Shown here in pieces: positions 52,836 through 62,673 of a stretch of DNA of 64,000 nt; the first letter of the stretch is position 1, and every line of letters starts with the position of its first letter. The notes below the pieces were generated by a model, which did no database searches, was not told the DNA's origin, and was given only the letters and a program-made list of their open reading frames with translations. Source of the DNA: Chitinophagaceae bacterium. Its GTDB lineage: Bacteria; Bacteroidota; Bacteroidia; Chitinophagales; Chitinophagaceae. The DNA lies in assembly GCA_016706055.1 (NCBI GenBank), contig JADJKL010000004.1, positions 186,001-250,000 of the forward strand, read 5' to 3'. Both the position numbers and the translations under genes were made by a program.

Positions 52836-53606
52836 TCAGGAATGGTCGATCACAATTTTGCTATTATCGTACAAATCGTACTTAACATAAATTTCCTGGC
52901 CGGGCTGGTACTTAGGTATTGAGGCTTCGGCAATTACACCTTTTGTTTTGCCGCTAAAGGAAACGGAATGCTCTGGCAACACTTCCAGTTCTAATTCTAT
53001 ATAAGGATTATTCCCGTTTACATTTACGCCAAGCCATGTATGTTTTTTTATAATGGCTCTTGCCGATTTTCCTGATGCACTGATGGCTTTTCCTTCTTCC
53101 TGCTCCTTCATTAATTGGGCTTGTATGGCTGTTTCATCAGGATGATTAACTGGTGCAACAGATTGACCGTTGTAATCAATCACAACATTCATTTCATTTT
53201 TAGGGTCAACCTTTACGGGTATTTCCATACCGGGGCGAAAGGCGCCGGGATTGAGACGGGAAACTAATGTGCGGATTTGCGTTGTATATTTTTGACCGAA
53301 GCTATTTTTTACTTCCAGTTTTAATTTTATCTGCGGACTGTTATTGACCGTGACACCTGTATCGTTTACTTCGAGAATAATAGCTCTTGCTGAAATGCCT
53401 GTTTTTTGTAAACGGTTTGTATTAAGCATTGGTTTAAAAAAAAGTCGATAGAATAAATAGAACATGCCGCCGAAAAGAACAAGCATACCAGCTCCAATAT
53501 AAATGCCTTCTTTGCCGCCTGTGGTTACTACAGCACCTATACCTACTAGTAAACCAATGATACCACCAAAGATGCCAATCCAGATACCTGCATTCATTTT
53601 TATCAT
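52836..53606 (-). CDS. Membrane protein with two DUF3592-like beta repeats
   Basis: 256 residues. Two membrane helices (GIWIGIFGGIIGLLVGIGAV and GIYIGAGMLVLFGGMFYLFY) are followed by two copies of one soluble module. Copy one runs from GISARAIILEVNDTGVTVNNSPQIKLKLEV to FRPGMEIPVKVDPKNEMNVVID. Copy two runs from KSARAIIKKHTWLGVNVNGNNPYIELELEV to YQPGQEIYVKYDLYDNSKIVID. Each copy reads 'modify, compare, pass' like the DUF3592 or SHOCT-neighbour proteins that occur at membranes of many bacteria; the role is unknown. The internal duplication is plain. It sits 48 bp upstream of the aminotransferase gene on the same strand, so the two may share a message. Confidence 0.6.
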   Translation of the reverse strand: MIKMNAGIWIGIFGGIIGLLVGIGAVVTTGGKEGIYIGAGMLVLFGGMFYLFYRLFFKPMLNTNRLQKTGISARAIILEVNDTGVTVNNSPQIKLKLEVKNSFGQKYTTQIRTLVSRLNPGAFRPGMEIPVKVDPKNEMNVVIDYNGQSVAPVNHPDETAIQAQLMKEQEEGKAISASGKSARAIIKKHTWLGVNVNGNNPYIELELEVLPEHSVSFSGKTKGVIAEASIPKYQPGQEIYVKYDLYDNSKIVIDHS

Positions 53607-53655
53607 ACTGCTTTTGGGAGTAATTTAAATATTTTTTTGGTAAGGGGTTTTTTGC

Positions 53656-53679
53656 CACAGAGGCACGGAGACACAGAGA
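53656..53679. repeat. Three tandem 8-bp units (CACRGAGR)
   Basis: CACAGAGG, CACGGAGA and CACAGAGA follow one another without gap in the 200-bp stretch between the membrane protein and the broken gene at 53808. This type of CACAGAGG tandem recurs between genes in many Bacteroidota. Beyond it I see nothing in 53680-53807. Confidence 0.5.
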
Positions 53680-53807
53680 AATACAGCACGGAGGTTTTGG
53701 ATTTGCCGGTAAGTAATGAAGACGGGAAGTTTATCATACGCAACGTCCCCTTCGGGAGACATTGCAGGGAAGAGAACCGCTTGTTGGCTGATGGTTTTCT
53801 TCACTTG

Positions 53808-54249
53808 TCATTTAATGAAAGCTTCCATCGAATCAAACTTTTTTAGTGTTGAAAATTCAGTTTTAAGGTTGTCAGTTTTTTTGTCAAAGTATAAATTATA
53901 GAATGATTTTATTTTGTCTTTGTCTTCAATTTCATAAATGTCAACCCATTTTACAATTTTTCTTTTCCCAATCAAAAAGTCCCTTCTTTGGTTTCAAATA
54001 AACAAAACCCAAAAGAAAAATATACTTTTCTCTGTCACCAGCTATTGACACCCAAAAATCATTGTCATCACCTATAGCCTTTACCGAAATTGTCGCAGAA
54101 CAACCCTCTTTTATTTTATCATAATTATCAAGTTGGTCAAGCCAAGGGAAAGAGTTAAATATTTGTATGAAATCTTTGAAATTGGTTTCGCCTTTTTCGT
54201 CAAACTTTTCATAAGGGTAACCTGCAAGTTGGATATTGTAAGTAAACAT
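53808..54249 (-). pseudogene. Hypothetical protein, frameshifted as sequenced
   Basis: From the ATG at 54249 the frame reads 102 codons (FTYNIQLAGYPYEKFDEKGE... KKGLFDWEKKNCKMG) and stops. Removing one base from the short homopolymers at 53963-53969 switches to a second frame that continues sensibly as WKRKIVKWVDIYEIEDKDKI and ends ...KKFDSMEAFIK at a stop at 53808. The joined product is 146 residues. Unknown family; no signal peptide; mostly acidic and aromatic, consistent with a small cytoplasmic protein. Lesion type (one base in a homopolymer) matches the others in this window. Confidence 0.55.
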
Positions 54250-54410
54250 TGCGTCTTAATTATTTAAATTTATAAATTCCAGCCTTCAAATGCGTCAAGG
54301 AGCAGGGTGTCAAATGAACTAGCAGCCAACACATAAATATACGCAACTCTTGTATAAATACATGTTGATACTCAGTAGAGATTTATACAAGCAGATATTA
54401 TTAACATGGC

Positions 54411-54439
54411 AAAAAAAGGCTGCTCTTCAGCAACCCTTT
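54411..54439 (-). terminator. Terminator of the VPS10-like gene
   Basis: Minus-strand stem AAAGG/CCTTT and TGCT/AGCA around a 4-nt loop, followed by TTTTTTT, beginning 18 bp after the stop at 54457. Confidence 0.7.
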
Positions 54440-54456
54440 CAGTAAATGTTTTAAAA

Positions 54457-57400
54457 CTAATCTATCGGTTTGTAATCTTTAAATAAATTCAGCTTGGTGT
54501 TTTCTACCTGCTGGCGGTAAGCTTTCCACTGGTTGGCATAAAATTTATTTATTCGTTGCACGGCTTCGTTAATATCTTCTTCTGCCATCATCACTAATTT
54601 TTCTTCCTGTGCACCTGGTGCCACATTTTTAGAGCCAATGTATTGTGCTGCTGTTTGATAAGACCTCATCACAGTTTGTCCACGGTCACGGTTAATACCT
54701 TGTTTATCGGATGGTTCTCCACTTATAAATTCTTTAATAGCTTTTATACTATCCTGCATGGCTTTGGTAGCTTTTCTTAACGAGTCAGCATCTTTACCTG
54801 TTACATCTTTTAACTGCGCCATCATTTTGCTACAAAGTTCTTCGCTTTCTGTAAGCTGATCCATTCCTTCTGTCAGCTTATCGCCAGACTTTCTTAAACG
54901 TTCATACAATTTTTGCTGTGCTAATTTAATAGCATTGCGATTCTCAAATCTTGGATCGTCATTTACATTGATAAAAGTTGAATCTGATTCTTTATTCAAT
55001 GAAACCACAATTTTATATCGGCCGGGCATTACCTGAAAACCTCTTGGCTCTTGTGCACCAGGTCTTGGTTTTGGTGAGCTTGGTTGGCGATATCCTTTTT
55101 CATCCATGCTCCAGGATTCTCTGTTGAAACCAGCTTCTGTTTTCCATTTCAGGTTGCGGATATTTTCATTCTTATCGTTATAGATTTTTACAGTAACAGA
55201 ATCGTTTCTTGCTTTTTTGGCAGCTGTATCTTTTGCTCCTCCAATAAAAAATGAAATGGCAGCACCACGGCTTCTGTTCGGCGCATCATACAAACCCATT
55301 GTGCTCCACTCATAACCAGTGGCTGCACGGTATTGTGCCTGGTATGCATCAGGTGCAGGAAACACCGTTAGTTTTTTGTGAGCATTCCTTTTTCAGCAGC
55401 AAGTTTTCTTAATGGTCTGATGTCGTCCATAATCCAGATGGCTCTGCCGAATGTTGCGATTACTAAATCAGCTTCTCTTTCTTGTATAGCTAAATCATAC
55501 GTAGAAACAGAAGGGTAATCATTTTTCCATTGCTGGAAGGATATGCCATTATCAAAACTTATCCAAAGGCCTTGCTCTGTTCCTACAAAAATTAAATTGG
55601 GTTCTGTCGGATCTTGAATCATGCATAATGCATAACCTTTTACTTTTTTCTCATCAATCATTCTCGTCCATGTTTTTCCAAAATCTGTAGTACGGAAAAT
55701 ATAGGGAGCAAAATTTCCACGACGATAATCGTTGGCAACAACAAATGCTTCACCTGCATTAAACCTTGATGCTCATATTTGTGGTATCCATGCACCTAAC
55801 GGCATACCTGGAATCTTTCCCCGGAAGTTGGTCCATGTTTTTCCTCCATCAGTTGTTAATTGCACATTGCCATCATCTGTACCTACCCAAATAACACCAG
55901 CTTGTTTTGGAGATGGTTCAATGGCAAGAACAGTACAATAGTTTTCTGCACCAGTAATATCCAATGTCAATCCACCCGTTGTGCTTTGATCAATCTTTGC
56001 AGAATCGTTGGTGGTTAAGTCAGGAGAGATGGTTTCCCAGCTTGTTCCTTTATCAGTGCTTTTGTGTACATGCTGACTACCGTAGTAAATAGTGTTTTTG
56101 TTAAACGGGTCTTGTGCTATGGCAGCATTCCAGTTAAAGCGATAAATATTTTTTTCATCCTTACCCAAATAAGGCGGACGAATATTCCAACGTTCGCCGG
56201 TTTTATAATTTACTCTGCCTACTGATCCACCTTGGCTCATACTATACACCCAACCATCACCATCTGGATCGGGCATGGCATCGAAACCATCGCCGCCACC
56301 AATATTATTCCAATAGTAATTGCGGATGCCACCGTTTGTCCAGGTGTACGCAGGGCCGAGCCAGCTTCCATTATCCTGCATGCCGCCCATTACATTATAC
56401 GGCAATTCATTATCTGTATTGATATGATAGAACTGGCCTGCGGGAATTTTTTCATCGAACACCCATGTCTTTCCTCTGTCTCTTGAAATTCCTATGCCGC
56501 CATCATTTCCTTCAATAATAAAATTTTCATCTTCCGGATGTATCCACCATGCATGATGATCTGGATGAATACCTGAATACGGAATCATTGTGCTGAAAGA
56601 CTTTCCACCATCTTCACTAAACGTAATAGTAGAGTGAACATCATAAATGCGGTTTTCATTTTTCGGGTCAACATAAATTTCCTGATAGTAAAATGGTCTG
56701 TCGGTTACTTCTTCAGGTTTACTATTAATCAGCGTCCATTTAAAACCACCATCATCACTTCTGTATAAACCATTTTTTGTTGCTTCTATTTTTGCATACA
56801 CTCTTGATGGCATGCTACGAGAGAAGGCAATACCGATACGGCCAATATTTCCTTTTGGCATTCCATCTGCATCTGTTAGTTTTTTCCAGTTCTTTCCTCC
56901 GTCTAATGTAATATACATGCCGCTGCCTGCACCGCCGCTGGTCATTCTCCATGGCTGACGATAATGCTGCCACATAGAAGCAATGAGTTTGTTTGGATTA
57001 GATGGATCCATTACCAGATCGGCACAGCCAGTTGTATCATTTACAAAAAGAATACGGTTCCAGGTGTCGCCGCCGTCGATGGTTTTGTACACACCTCTTT
57101 CCGGATGTGGAGCATACGGGTTTCCTATTGCAGCAGCATACACCGTATTTGGATTAACAGGGTCAATGACTACCCGATAAATATTTCTTGTTTTTTCAAG
57201 CCCCATCCGCTTCCATGTTTTACCTGCATCAAGACTTTTATAAATGCCTTCGCCAATATTTAATGAGTTTCTTGGATTGCCTTCACCTGTACCAACCCAT
57301 ACTACTGAAGGGTTTGATTGCTGAATAGCTAATGCACCGATATTTTGAATAGGTTGATCGTCAAAAATGGGATTCCAATCGGCACCACCGTTCTCTGTTT

Positions 57401-57603
57401 TCCATACACCGCCAGATGCAGCACCTAGATAGATGATAGAAGGATTTTTGTGAACAGCATCAATAGAAGTAATACGGCCACTCATGCCCGCAGGTCCAAT
57501 GTTTCTTGCTTTTAAATTTTTAAACTGATCTAAACTGACATTCTGTGCTGAAATTGTAAAAAGATACAAATGCTACTAAAGAAAATAAAATGACTTTTCT
57601 CAT
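54457..57603 (-). pseudogene. VPS10/sortilin-like beta-propeller protein (BNR repeats), three lesions as sequenced
   Basis: One long secreted protein split into three frames. The true ATG is at 57603 (MRKVILFSLVAFVSF, signal peptide); removing one T (A on the plus strand, 57558-57562) joins it to TISAQNVSLDQFKN. A TGA at 55773-55775 interrupts the propeller within IPQI-ASRFNAGEAFVVAN, and one missing A (T-run 55372-55377) interrupts again at GMLTK-LTVFPAPDAYQAQ. Repaired length is 1048 residues. Repeated BNR/sortilin motifs (VGTGEGNPRNSL, YKTIDGGDTWNR, SDDGGFKWTLI, SEDGGKSFSTM) mark the Bacteroidota VPS10-type family, sometimes called glycosyl hydrolases without known activity. Coil-rich C-terminus. 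Role unknown; error or decay cannot be told apart here. Confidence 0.8.
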
Positions 57604-57701
57604 TATTATAAGTTTTGGATGTTACTACTACGCATAAGCTACGCAGTACACAGTAAACTTACAGATAAACGAAAGGAGTACAAAAAAGATTCTATAAATG
57701 G

Positions 57702-58277
57702 TTAGTTGGGAATAGCAGGTTCGCTTTGCAAAGCATTGCTTAGTTCAATTACAGCTTTTAAACTTTGAAGACCTGTCTCAAAATCATCTCCCATTTTTTC
57801 ATCGAGGCTATAAAAAAGATTAAAGATATTCCATGGTCTTGGAGTAGCTAATTCAAACACCCATTTTACTGTGGTAGCAGATTTTTCTGTTTGATTAAGT
57901 GTAAACGTTGATACGGCATTACCTTTTCTTGGTTTTGTAAAATGCAACTGGTGTTTCACTTTTTGATTGGGTTCCAATGCAATAATTTCAATCTTTCCTT
58001 CACCTGATATTTCGGGACTTCCTTTCCAGGATGTAGTAGCACCCACTGTTCCATCAACTCCGGCAAAAGAATATACTGCTGATGAATCCTGCTGGCTCCA
58101 AACGGAGAATTGGTGAAAATGTTCCAGCTTAATCAATTGGTTGTAAATAACATTTGCAGGAGTATTGATAACAATTTCTCTTTCCACCTTCTGACTGGTG
58201 GCTTGCATAAATGAAAGTGTTGCGGTAATAATTACTACAGCAAGCAAAAAGAAAAACAATAACCGTACAGCTTTCAT
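57702..58277 (-). CDS. SRPBCC-family protein with N-terminal membrane anchor
   Basis: 191 residues. One N-terminal helix (LLFFFLLAVVIITATLSF) anchors it; the rest is an SRPBCC/START-like domain: EREIVINTPANVIYNQLIKLEHFHQFSVWSQQDSS is the first strand-helix block, GTVGATTSWKGSPEISGEGKI and VFELATPRPWNIFNLFY follow. Such domains bind hydrophobic ligands in a deep pocket. The gene starts 15 bp after the stop of the M16 peptidase gene on the same strand, so it is probably in that transcript. No catalytic residues are evident. Confidence 0.75.
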   Translation of the reverse strand: MKAVRLLFFFLLAVVIITATLSFMQATSQKVEREIVINTPANVIYNQLIKLEHFHQFSVWSQQDSSAVYSFAGVDGTVGATTSWKGSPEISGEGKIEIIALEPNQKVKHQLHFTKPRKGNAVSTFTLNQTEKSATTVKWVFELATPRPWNIFNLFYSLDEKMGDDFETGLQSLKAVIELSNALQSEPAIPN

Positions 58278-58292
58278 AGAGTGATTTTATAG

Positions 58293-61133
58293 TTAGAAAC
58301 CTTTCAATGGTTTATCAGTTTGCTTATCGGGTTTCAATGTTGCAATGATATAACTATTCAGATTGATATATTTTTTAGCAGCATCCTGTATCATTCTCGA
58401 AGTAAGTGCAGCTGACATTTTTTGTTTTTCTAAAATCTCTTTGGGGTTAGTTCCGTAAAAAAATGCATCATAAATATTATTCATCCAAAAACTGTTTTGC
58501 TTTGAATCTACTTCCAGTTTTCTTTTTTGCTGTTCTTTTATTTTTTCAAGGTCTTCTGGTGTAACACCGTCTTTAATTATTTTTTGTAACTCATCTATTA
58601 CTGCTTTGCTAAGTGTGTCAACATTATCAGGCGCACAAGGAAAGGTGATTGTAAATGAAGCTGCTGAAACAGGGATTCGACTAAAACTTGTATAAGCACT
58701 GATACCGTACACACCGCCTTTTTCTTCCCGCAATTGTTCAATCAGTTTAATATTCATTACTTCTGCAAGACTGCTAAGTGATAAAGCTTCTTTTGCGGAA
58801 TATGCAGCAGGTGTATTAAATACCATTGCGACCATGCTCTTTGGATCGCTGCCTTTATTAATTTCTTTTTTAACCATGCCAACTGGCGGACGAATACCAA
58901 GGTCTTTATATGTTTCTTTTTTAGGAACTGATGGAAGACTGCCTATATATTTTTCGATTAAAGGCTTAATAGAATCTTCATTGAAAGAACCAACAAAGAA
59001 GAAAGTAAAATCACCGGCATTGGCAAATCGTTCTTTATATATTTGTATGCTTCTGTCGAGATTTACTTTGTCAAGGTCTTCCGGTTTTGGAATGCCACCT
59101 GCACGGGGATGATTTTTTGTCATCAGTTTCTGGAACTCACTACTAAAATATATCTCTGGATTGGAACTGAGATTTGCAAACAATTGTTTTTGTCTTGTTT
59201 TAAAAGAAGAAAAGGCAGCGGTGTCTTTTCTAGGCGATTTAAAATAAAGGTTGACTAGCTGCAATAATGTTTCTGTTTCTTTTGGTATTGTTACACCATT
59301 TAGTCCTTCGCTGTACAGGGAAATGTTTGGAGAAAGGGAAGTGCTTTTTCCTTTCAGCATATTGCCAAGATCTACTGCATTAAAATTGCCTACACCGCTT
59401 TGTGTAACAACCTGAGCTGCATAACTGGCAGAATAATAATCTGCATCTTTTACTAAAGAGTGTCCGCCTTTGCTGAAAGCTCTAAATACTATTTCATCGT
59501 TCTTGAAATTGGTTTGCTTTAACACTACTGTTGCACCATTTGATAAATTTAAAGTGGTGATGCCAGTTTCTTCTTCTGTTTTTGAGCTGATAATCTTGCC
59601 GGGTTTTAGTTTTTTATCATCCATCAAATTTTCAGCAAGTATCTTTTCTTTATACGGCTCAATTTTAGCTACATCAATTGCGGCGAGAATTGCTTTTATT
59701 TCTTCATCAGTAGGAATTTTAACATCGGCTTTATCCGGCGCATTCATGGTTACTACAAGATTGTCTTTTGTAATCCATTGAGCAGCCAGTTTATTAATAT
59801 CGGATAGTGCTACAATATTGAGGTATTGTTTTACAAAATCATATTCCCACTCAATTCCTGGAATGGGTTCATTGATCAAAAAATTATTGACATACTCATC
59901 TGCATACTTGAAGGACTCTTCTTTTTCTCTTTCATTAAAAATGCGGTCGTAGCCACTTTGCATTTGTTTTTTCTGCAACTCAAATTCTGACTGAGTGAAT
60001 CCATACAATAACACTCTTTGGTTCTCCTGCATCATGGCATTTAATGACCGGGCCATACCTGTATCACTTGTATTGGCAGCCATCTGGAAGGCATCTTTTG
60101 TTCTTGCATAACTGTTGCCATAAAATGAAAAGGCACCAACGAAAGGCGGATTGGAACTTAACGTTAATTCCCTTAATCGGCTATTGAGCATTCCTGTAAA
60201 CAGACGGCGATTCATATATCTTGAATAATCACCAATCGTACTTTCTGGCTGCGGTTCTTTTTTGAATAGCAATTCTACAGAAGGGAAAGCCGTTTCTTTA
60301 TCTTTTGCCACTACCGTCAAAGTCTCTGAATGATCCGGCACTTTAACTGCTTCTCTTTTTCTTGGTGATGTTGCCGCTGGTATATCAGAAAACATTTGAA
60401 TAATCTTTTGTTCCATGTCATTCACATCTATATCACCCACAACAACTATTGCTTGCATATCGGGTCGGTACCATTCTTTGTAAAATCTTTTTAAGGAGGC
60501 ATGAGAAAAATTATCAAGGCTTGCTTTAGTACCGATGGGAAACCGATCAGCATATTTCGAACCTTTGTACTGTACCGGTAAAGTTTGCTTCATCATCCTT
60601 TCATCTGCACCACGGCTTAAACGCCACTCTTCAATTACAACACCTCTTTCTTTTTCTATCTCAACTGAATCAAGCAACGCATTATGTGCCCAGTCTTCCA
60701 ATATCTCTAAACCTTTTTGAATAAGTTCTGGCTTGTCTGATGGAACAGGAAGTATATAAACAGTTTCATCAAAACCTGTGTAAGCATTAAGATCGGCGCC
60801 AAATTCTACACCGATGGTTTGCAGATAATTCACTAATTCATTTTTTGGAAAACGTTTAGTGCCATTAAAATTCATGTGCTCCATAAAGTGAGCAAGGCCA
60901 AGTTGATCATCATCTTCCAACACAGAACCAGCATTTACTACTAATCGTAATTCAACTCTTTTTTCAGGAAGATTGTTATGACGAATATAATAGGTAAGAC
61001 CGTTTGCCAATCGTCCAATCTTCACCTTTGGATCAAGCGGCATTACCTGTGCTGTATTTATTTGCGACGCAGCATCAGCAACAAAAAACAAGAGAGCGGC
61101 AATGCAAAGCCAGCATTTATTAAGCTTCACCAT
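58293..61133 (-). CDS. Periplasmic M16-family zinc metallopeptidase
   Basis: 946 residues from the ATG at 61133, just behind a TTG that lengthens the frame by two codons. Signal peptide MVKLNKCWLCIAALLFFVADAASQ. Zinc site H82-F-M-E85-H86 (the inverted HxxEH of M16) in LGLAHFMEHMNFNGTKRF; distal acidic residues follow about 75 residues later. A second, inactive-looking M16 domain pair (about 500-940) is seen from KPGKIISSKTEEETG. This tandem layout matches pitrilysin-like enzymes of the bacterial envelope that degrade unfolded or signal peptides. It heads a run with the SRPBCC gene. All motifs intact. Confidence 0.9.
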   Translation of the reverse strand: MVKLNKCWLCIAALLFFVADAASQINTAQVMPLDPKVKIGRLANGLTYYIRHNNLPEKRVELRLVVNAGSVLEDDDQLGLAHFMEHMNFNGTKRFPKNELVNYLQTIGVEFGADLNAYTGFDETVYILPVPSDKPELIQKGLEILEDWAHNALLDSVEIEKERGVVIEEWRLSRGADERMMKQTLPVQYKGSKYADRFPIGTKASLDNFSHASLKRFYKEWYRPDMQAIVVVGDIDVNDMEQKIIQMFSDIPAATSPRKREAVKVPDHSETLTVVAKDKETAFPSVELLFKKEPQPESTIGDYSRYMNRRLFTGMLNSRLRELTLSSNPPFVGAFSFYGNSYARTKDAFQMAANTSDTGMARSLNAMMQENQRVLLYGFTQSEFELQKKQMQSGYDRIFNEREKEESFKYADEYVNNFLINEPIPGIEWEYDFVKQYLNIVALSDINKLAAQWITKDNLVVTMNAPDKADVKIPTDEEIKAILAAIDVAKIEPYKEKILAENLMDDKKLKPGKIISSKTEEETGITTLNLSNGATVVLKQTNFKNDEIVFRAFSKGGHSLVKDADYYSASYAAQVVTQSGVGNFNAVDLGNMLKGKSTSLSPNISLYSEGLNGVTIPKETETLLQLVNLYFKSPRKDTAAFSSFKTRQKQLFANLSSNPEIYFSSEFQKLMTKNHPRAGGIPKPEDLDKVNLDRSIQIYKERFANAGDFTFFFVGSFNEDSIKPLIEKYIGSLPSVPKKETYKDLGIRPPVGMVKKEINKGSDPKSMVAMVFNTPAAYSAKEALSLSSLAEVMNIKLIEQLREEKGGVYGISAYTSFSRIPVSAASFTITFPCAPDNVDTLSKAVIDELQKIIKDGVTPEDLEKIKEQQKRKLEVDSKQNSFWMNNIYDAFFYGTNPKEILEKQKMSAALTSRMIQDAAKKYINLNSYIIATLKPDKQTDKPLKGF

Positions 61134-61182
61134 AAACAATAATTTGGGAGAGTAAATTTATTCAGATAGAATTGGTTAGAAA

Positions 61183-61221
61183 AATAAAAAATCCGGTCTC
61201 GTCTAAGGCGAGACCGGATTT
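61183..61221 (-). terminator. Intrinsic terminator of msrB
   Basis: Perfect 13-bp stem (AAATCCGGTCTCG with CGAGACCGGATTT), then a T-rich tail (TTTTATTTTT) on the minus strand, 22 bp after the msrB stop. Confidence 0.85.
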
Positions 61222-61242
61222 AGTTCAAGATTGGAAATTATA

Positions 61243-61821
61243 TTACTCTTGGTTGTCCTTATTATATTTTTTCTCTGCCTCTTTTGCTTTTGCAAAATCA
61301 AGAACAACTCCGTTGATGCAGAATCTTAAACCTGTTGGCGGTGGTCCGTCTTCAAACACATGGCCCAAATGAGCTTTGCAACGGCCACATTGTGTTTCTG
61401 TTCTAGACATTCCATGAGTGTTATCCGGAGTGTAAATGATGCTTTCTTTGCTGATTGGTTCATAAAAGCTTGGCCAACCACATCCACTGTCGAACTTAGC
61501 ATCGCTTTTAAATAAAGGGTTTCCGCAAGCTGCACAGTAAAAAGTTCCTGTTTCTTTAAAATTATCGAAAATGCTTGTGTAAGGCCTTTCTGTACCTTTT
61601 TGCCGGGCAATCTGGTACACTTCTGCAGGAAGAATTTTTTTCCATTCTTCATTGGTCATTTCCACTTTAGCTTTATCTGAAGTTGAATAAACGGGGTTAT
61701 TTTTTTTAACTGTATCCATGTTTACTGACTTTTTAACTGAACTACTCCCTTGGGAATAACTGCATTGCTGAAGCAAGCCTACTATCATTATTACAACGCA
61801 ATATTTCATTATTTTGTTCAT
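61243..61821 (-). CDS. msrB: Peptide-methionine (R)-S-oxide reductase MsrB, lipoprotein form
   Basis: About 192 residues; either of two ATGs (61821 or 61809) fits the signal, and a TAAATTTG -7 element at 61841-61834 favours the shorter leader. Lipobox VGLLQQC. The MsrB core has TNEEWKKILPAEVYQIARQKGTERPYTS, the zinc Cys pairs CAAC and CGRC, GCGWPSF, and the catalytic Cys in RFCINGV. It reduces methionine-R-sulfoxide in exported proteins, giving protection against oxidants. Bacteroidota commonly make this form as an envelope lipoprotein. It ends in a strong terminator and is a lone gene. Confidence in the function is high. Confidence 0.93.
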   Translation of the reverse strand: MNKIMKYCVVIMIVGLLQQCSYSQGSSSVKKSVNMDTVKKNNPVYSTSDKAKVEMTNEEWKKILPAEVYQIARQKGTERPYTSIFDNFKETGTFYCAACGNPLFKSDAKFDSGCGWPSFYEPISKESIIYTPDNTHGMSRTETQCGRCKAHLGHVFEDGPPPTGLRFCINGVVLDFAKAKEAEKKYNKDNQE

Positions 61822-61937
61822 AAATCTGTTTGTCAAATTTACGTTATTAAGAGAAGACCGGTTTGTCGACTGCCAGAAAACCTGTTTTTCTTAACAAAAA
61901 ATAAATAATCTGTGAAAAAGACAAAATGTACTGATGT

Positions 61938-61969
61938 GTTGAGAATATAAGTCTTGAATGTTATATTTG
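61938..61969 (+). promoter_or_regulatory. Promoter of adk
   Basis: TATATTTG at 61962-61969 (TAnnTTTG), with GTTG at 61938-61941 after 20 nt as -33. Transcription would start near 61976, giving a leader of about 20 nt. Confidence 0.7.
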
Positions 61970-61996
61970 TCTGAATACAAAGATTAGTAATTGCTT

Positions 61997-62575
61997 ATGT
62001 TTAATTTGATTTTATTCGGCCCTCCGGGAAGTGGGAAAGGGACTCAATCGGATAGTTTGGTAGAGAAATATGGAGTAATTCATCTTTCGACCGGTAACTT
62101 ATTACGAGAAGAGATATCGCAAAAAACTCCTTTAGGTGTTGAGGCTAAGGGCTTTATGGATAACGGCCAATTAGTACCTGATGAAGTGGTAATAGGCATG
62201 GTAGATTCATACTTCGACAAACATAAAGATGCCAAAGGTTTTTTATTTGATGGATTTCCTCGTACTGTAGCACAGGCAGAAGCCTTAGATAAATTGCTTG
62301 ATTTAAAGAAAACATCAATTGCCGCTGTGTTGGCATTGGAAGTTAGTGAAGAAGAGCTTGTGAAAAGGCTTTTGAACAGAGGCAAAACATCAGGCAGAAG
62401 CGATGATACGAATGAAGAAGTGATCAGAAAAAGATTCTATGTCTATAGCAATGAAACAAAACCGGTTGCTGAACATTATAAAAAAGCACACAAATTTCAT
62501 CCAATAAAAGGGGAAGGAACTGTGGAAGAAATATTCAAGTCGATTTGTAAAGAGATAGATAAAAGGATTGATTAA
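61997..62575 (+). CDS. adk: Adenylate kinase
   Basis: 192 residues from the ATG at 61997 (an upstream TTG two codons earlier is less likely). P-loop GPPGSGKGTQ at 8-17, then the AMP-binding helix STGNLLREEI, DGFPRTVAQAE and the short LID arm NRGKTSGRSDDTNEEVIRKRF, which lacks the zinc-binding long lid, as usual for this phylum. It interconverts ATP + AMP and 2 ADP and is essential for growth. A promoter of the phylum consensus lies 28 nt upstream and a terminator 22 nt after the stop. Nothing unusual. Confidence 0.96.
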   Translation: MFNLILFGPPGSGKGTQSDSLVEKYGVIHLSTGNLLREEISQKTPLGVEAKGFMDNGQLVPDEVVIGMVDSYFDKHKDAKGFLFDGFPRTVAQAEALDKLLDLKKTSIAAVLALEVSEEELVKRLLNRGKTSGRSDDTNEEVIRKRFYVYSNETKPVAEHYKKAHKFHPIKGEGTVEEIFKSICKEIDKRID

Positions 62576-62597
62576 TAAAAAGGATTTTATTTTTTAC

Positions 62598-62621
62598 ATG
62601 ACGGCTCCGGTCGTCATTTTT
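62598..62621 (+). terminator. Intrinsic terminator of adk
   Basis: Stem ATGACGGC/GTCGTCAT (8 pairs, one G-T) with a 4-nt loop, followed by TTTTTATTTAT. Confidence 0.75.
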
Positions 62622-62673
62622 ATTTATAATGTAATTAATGGTTTTGTAAATTGCCAGATTCAAAGCAGGCCAT

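Noticed and set aside
55773..55775. In-frame TGA as a selenocysteine codon in the VPS10-like gene
   Set aside because: No hairpin resembling a SECIS element directly follows, the family uses no Sec at this site, and two other lesions lie in the same gene, so nonsense or error is simpler.
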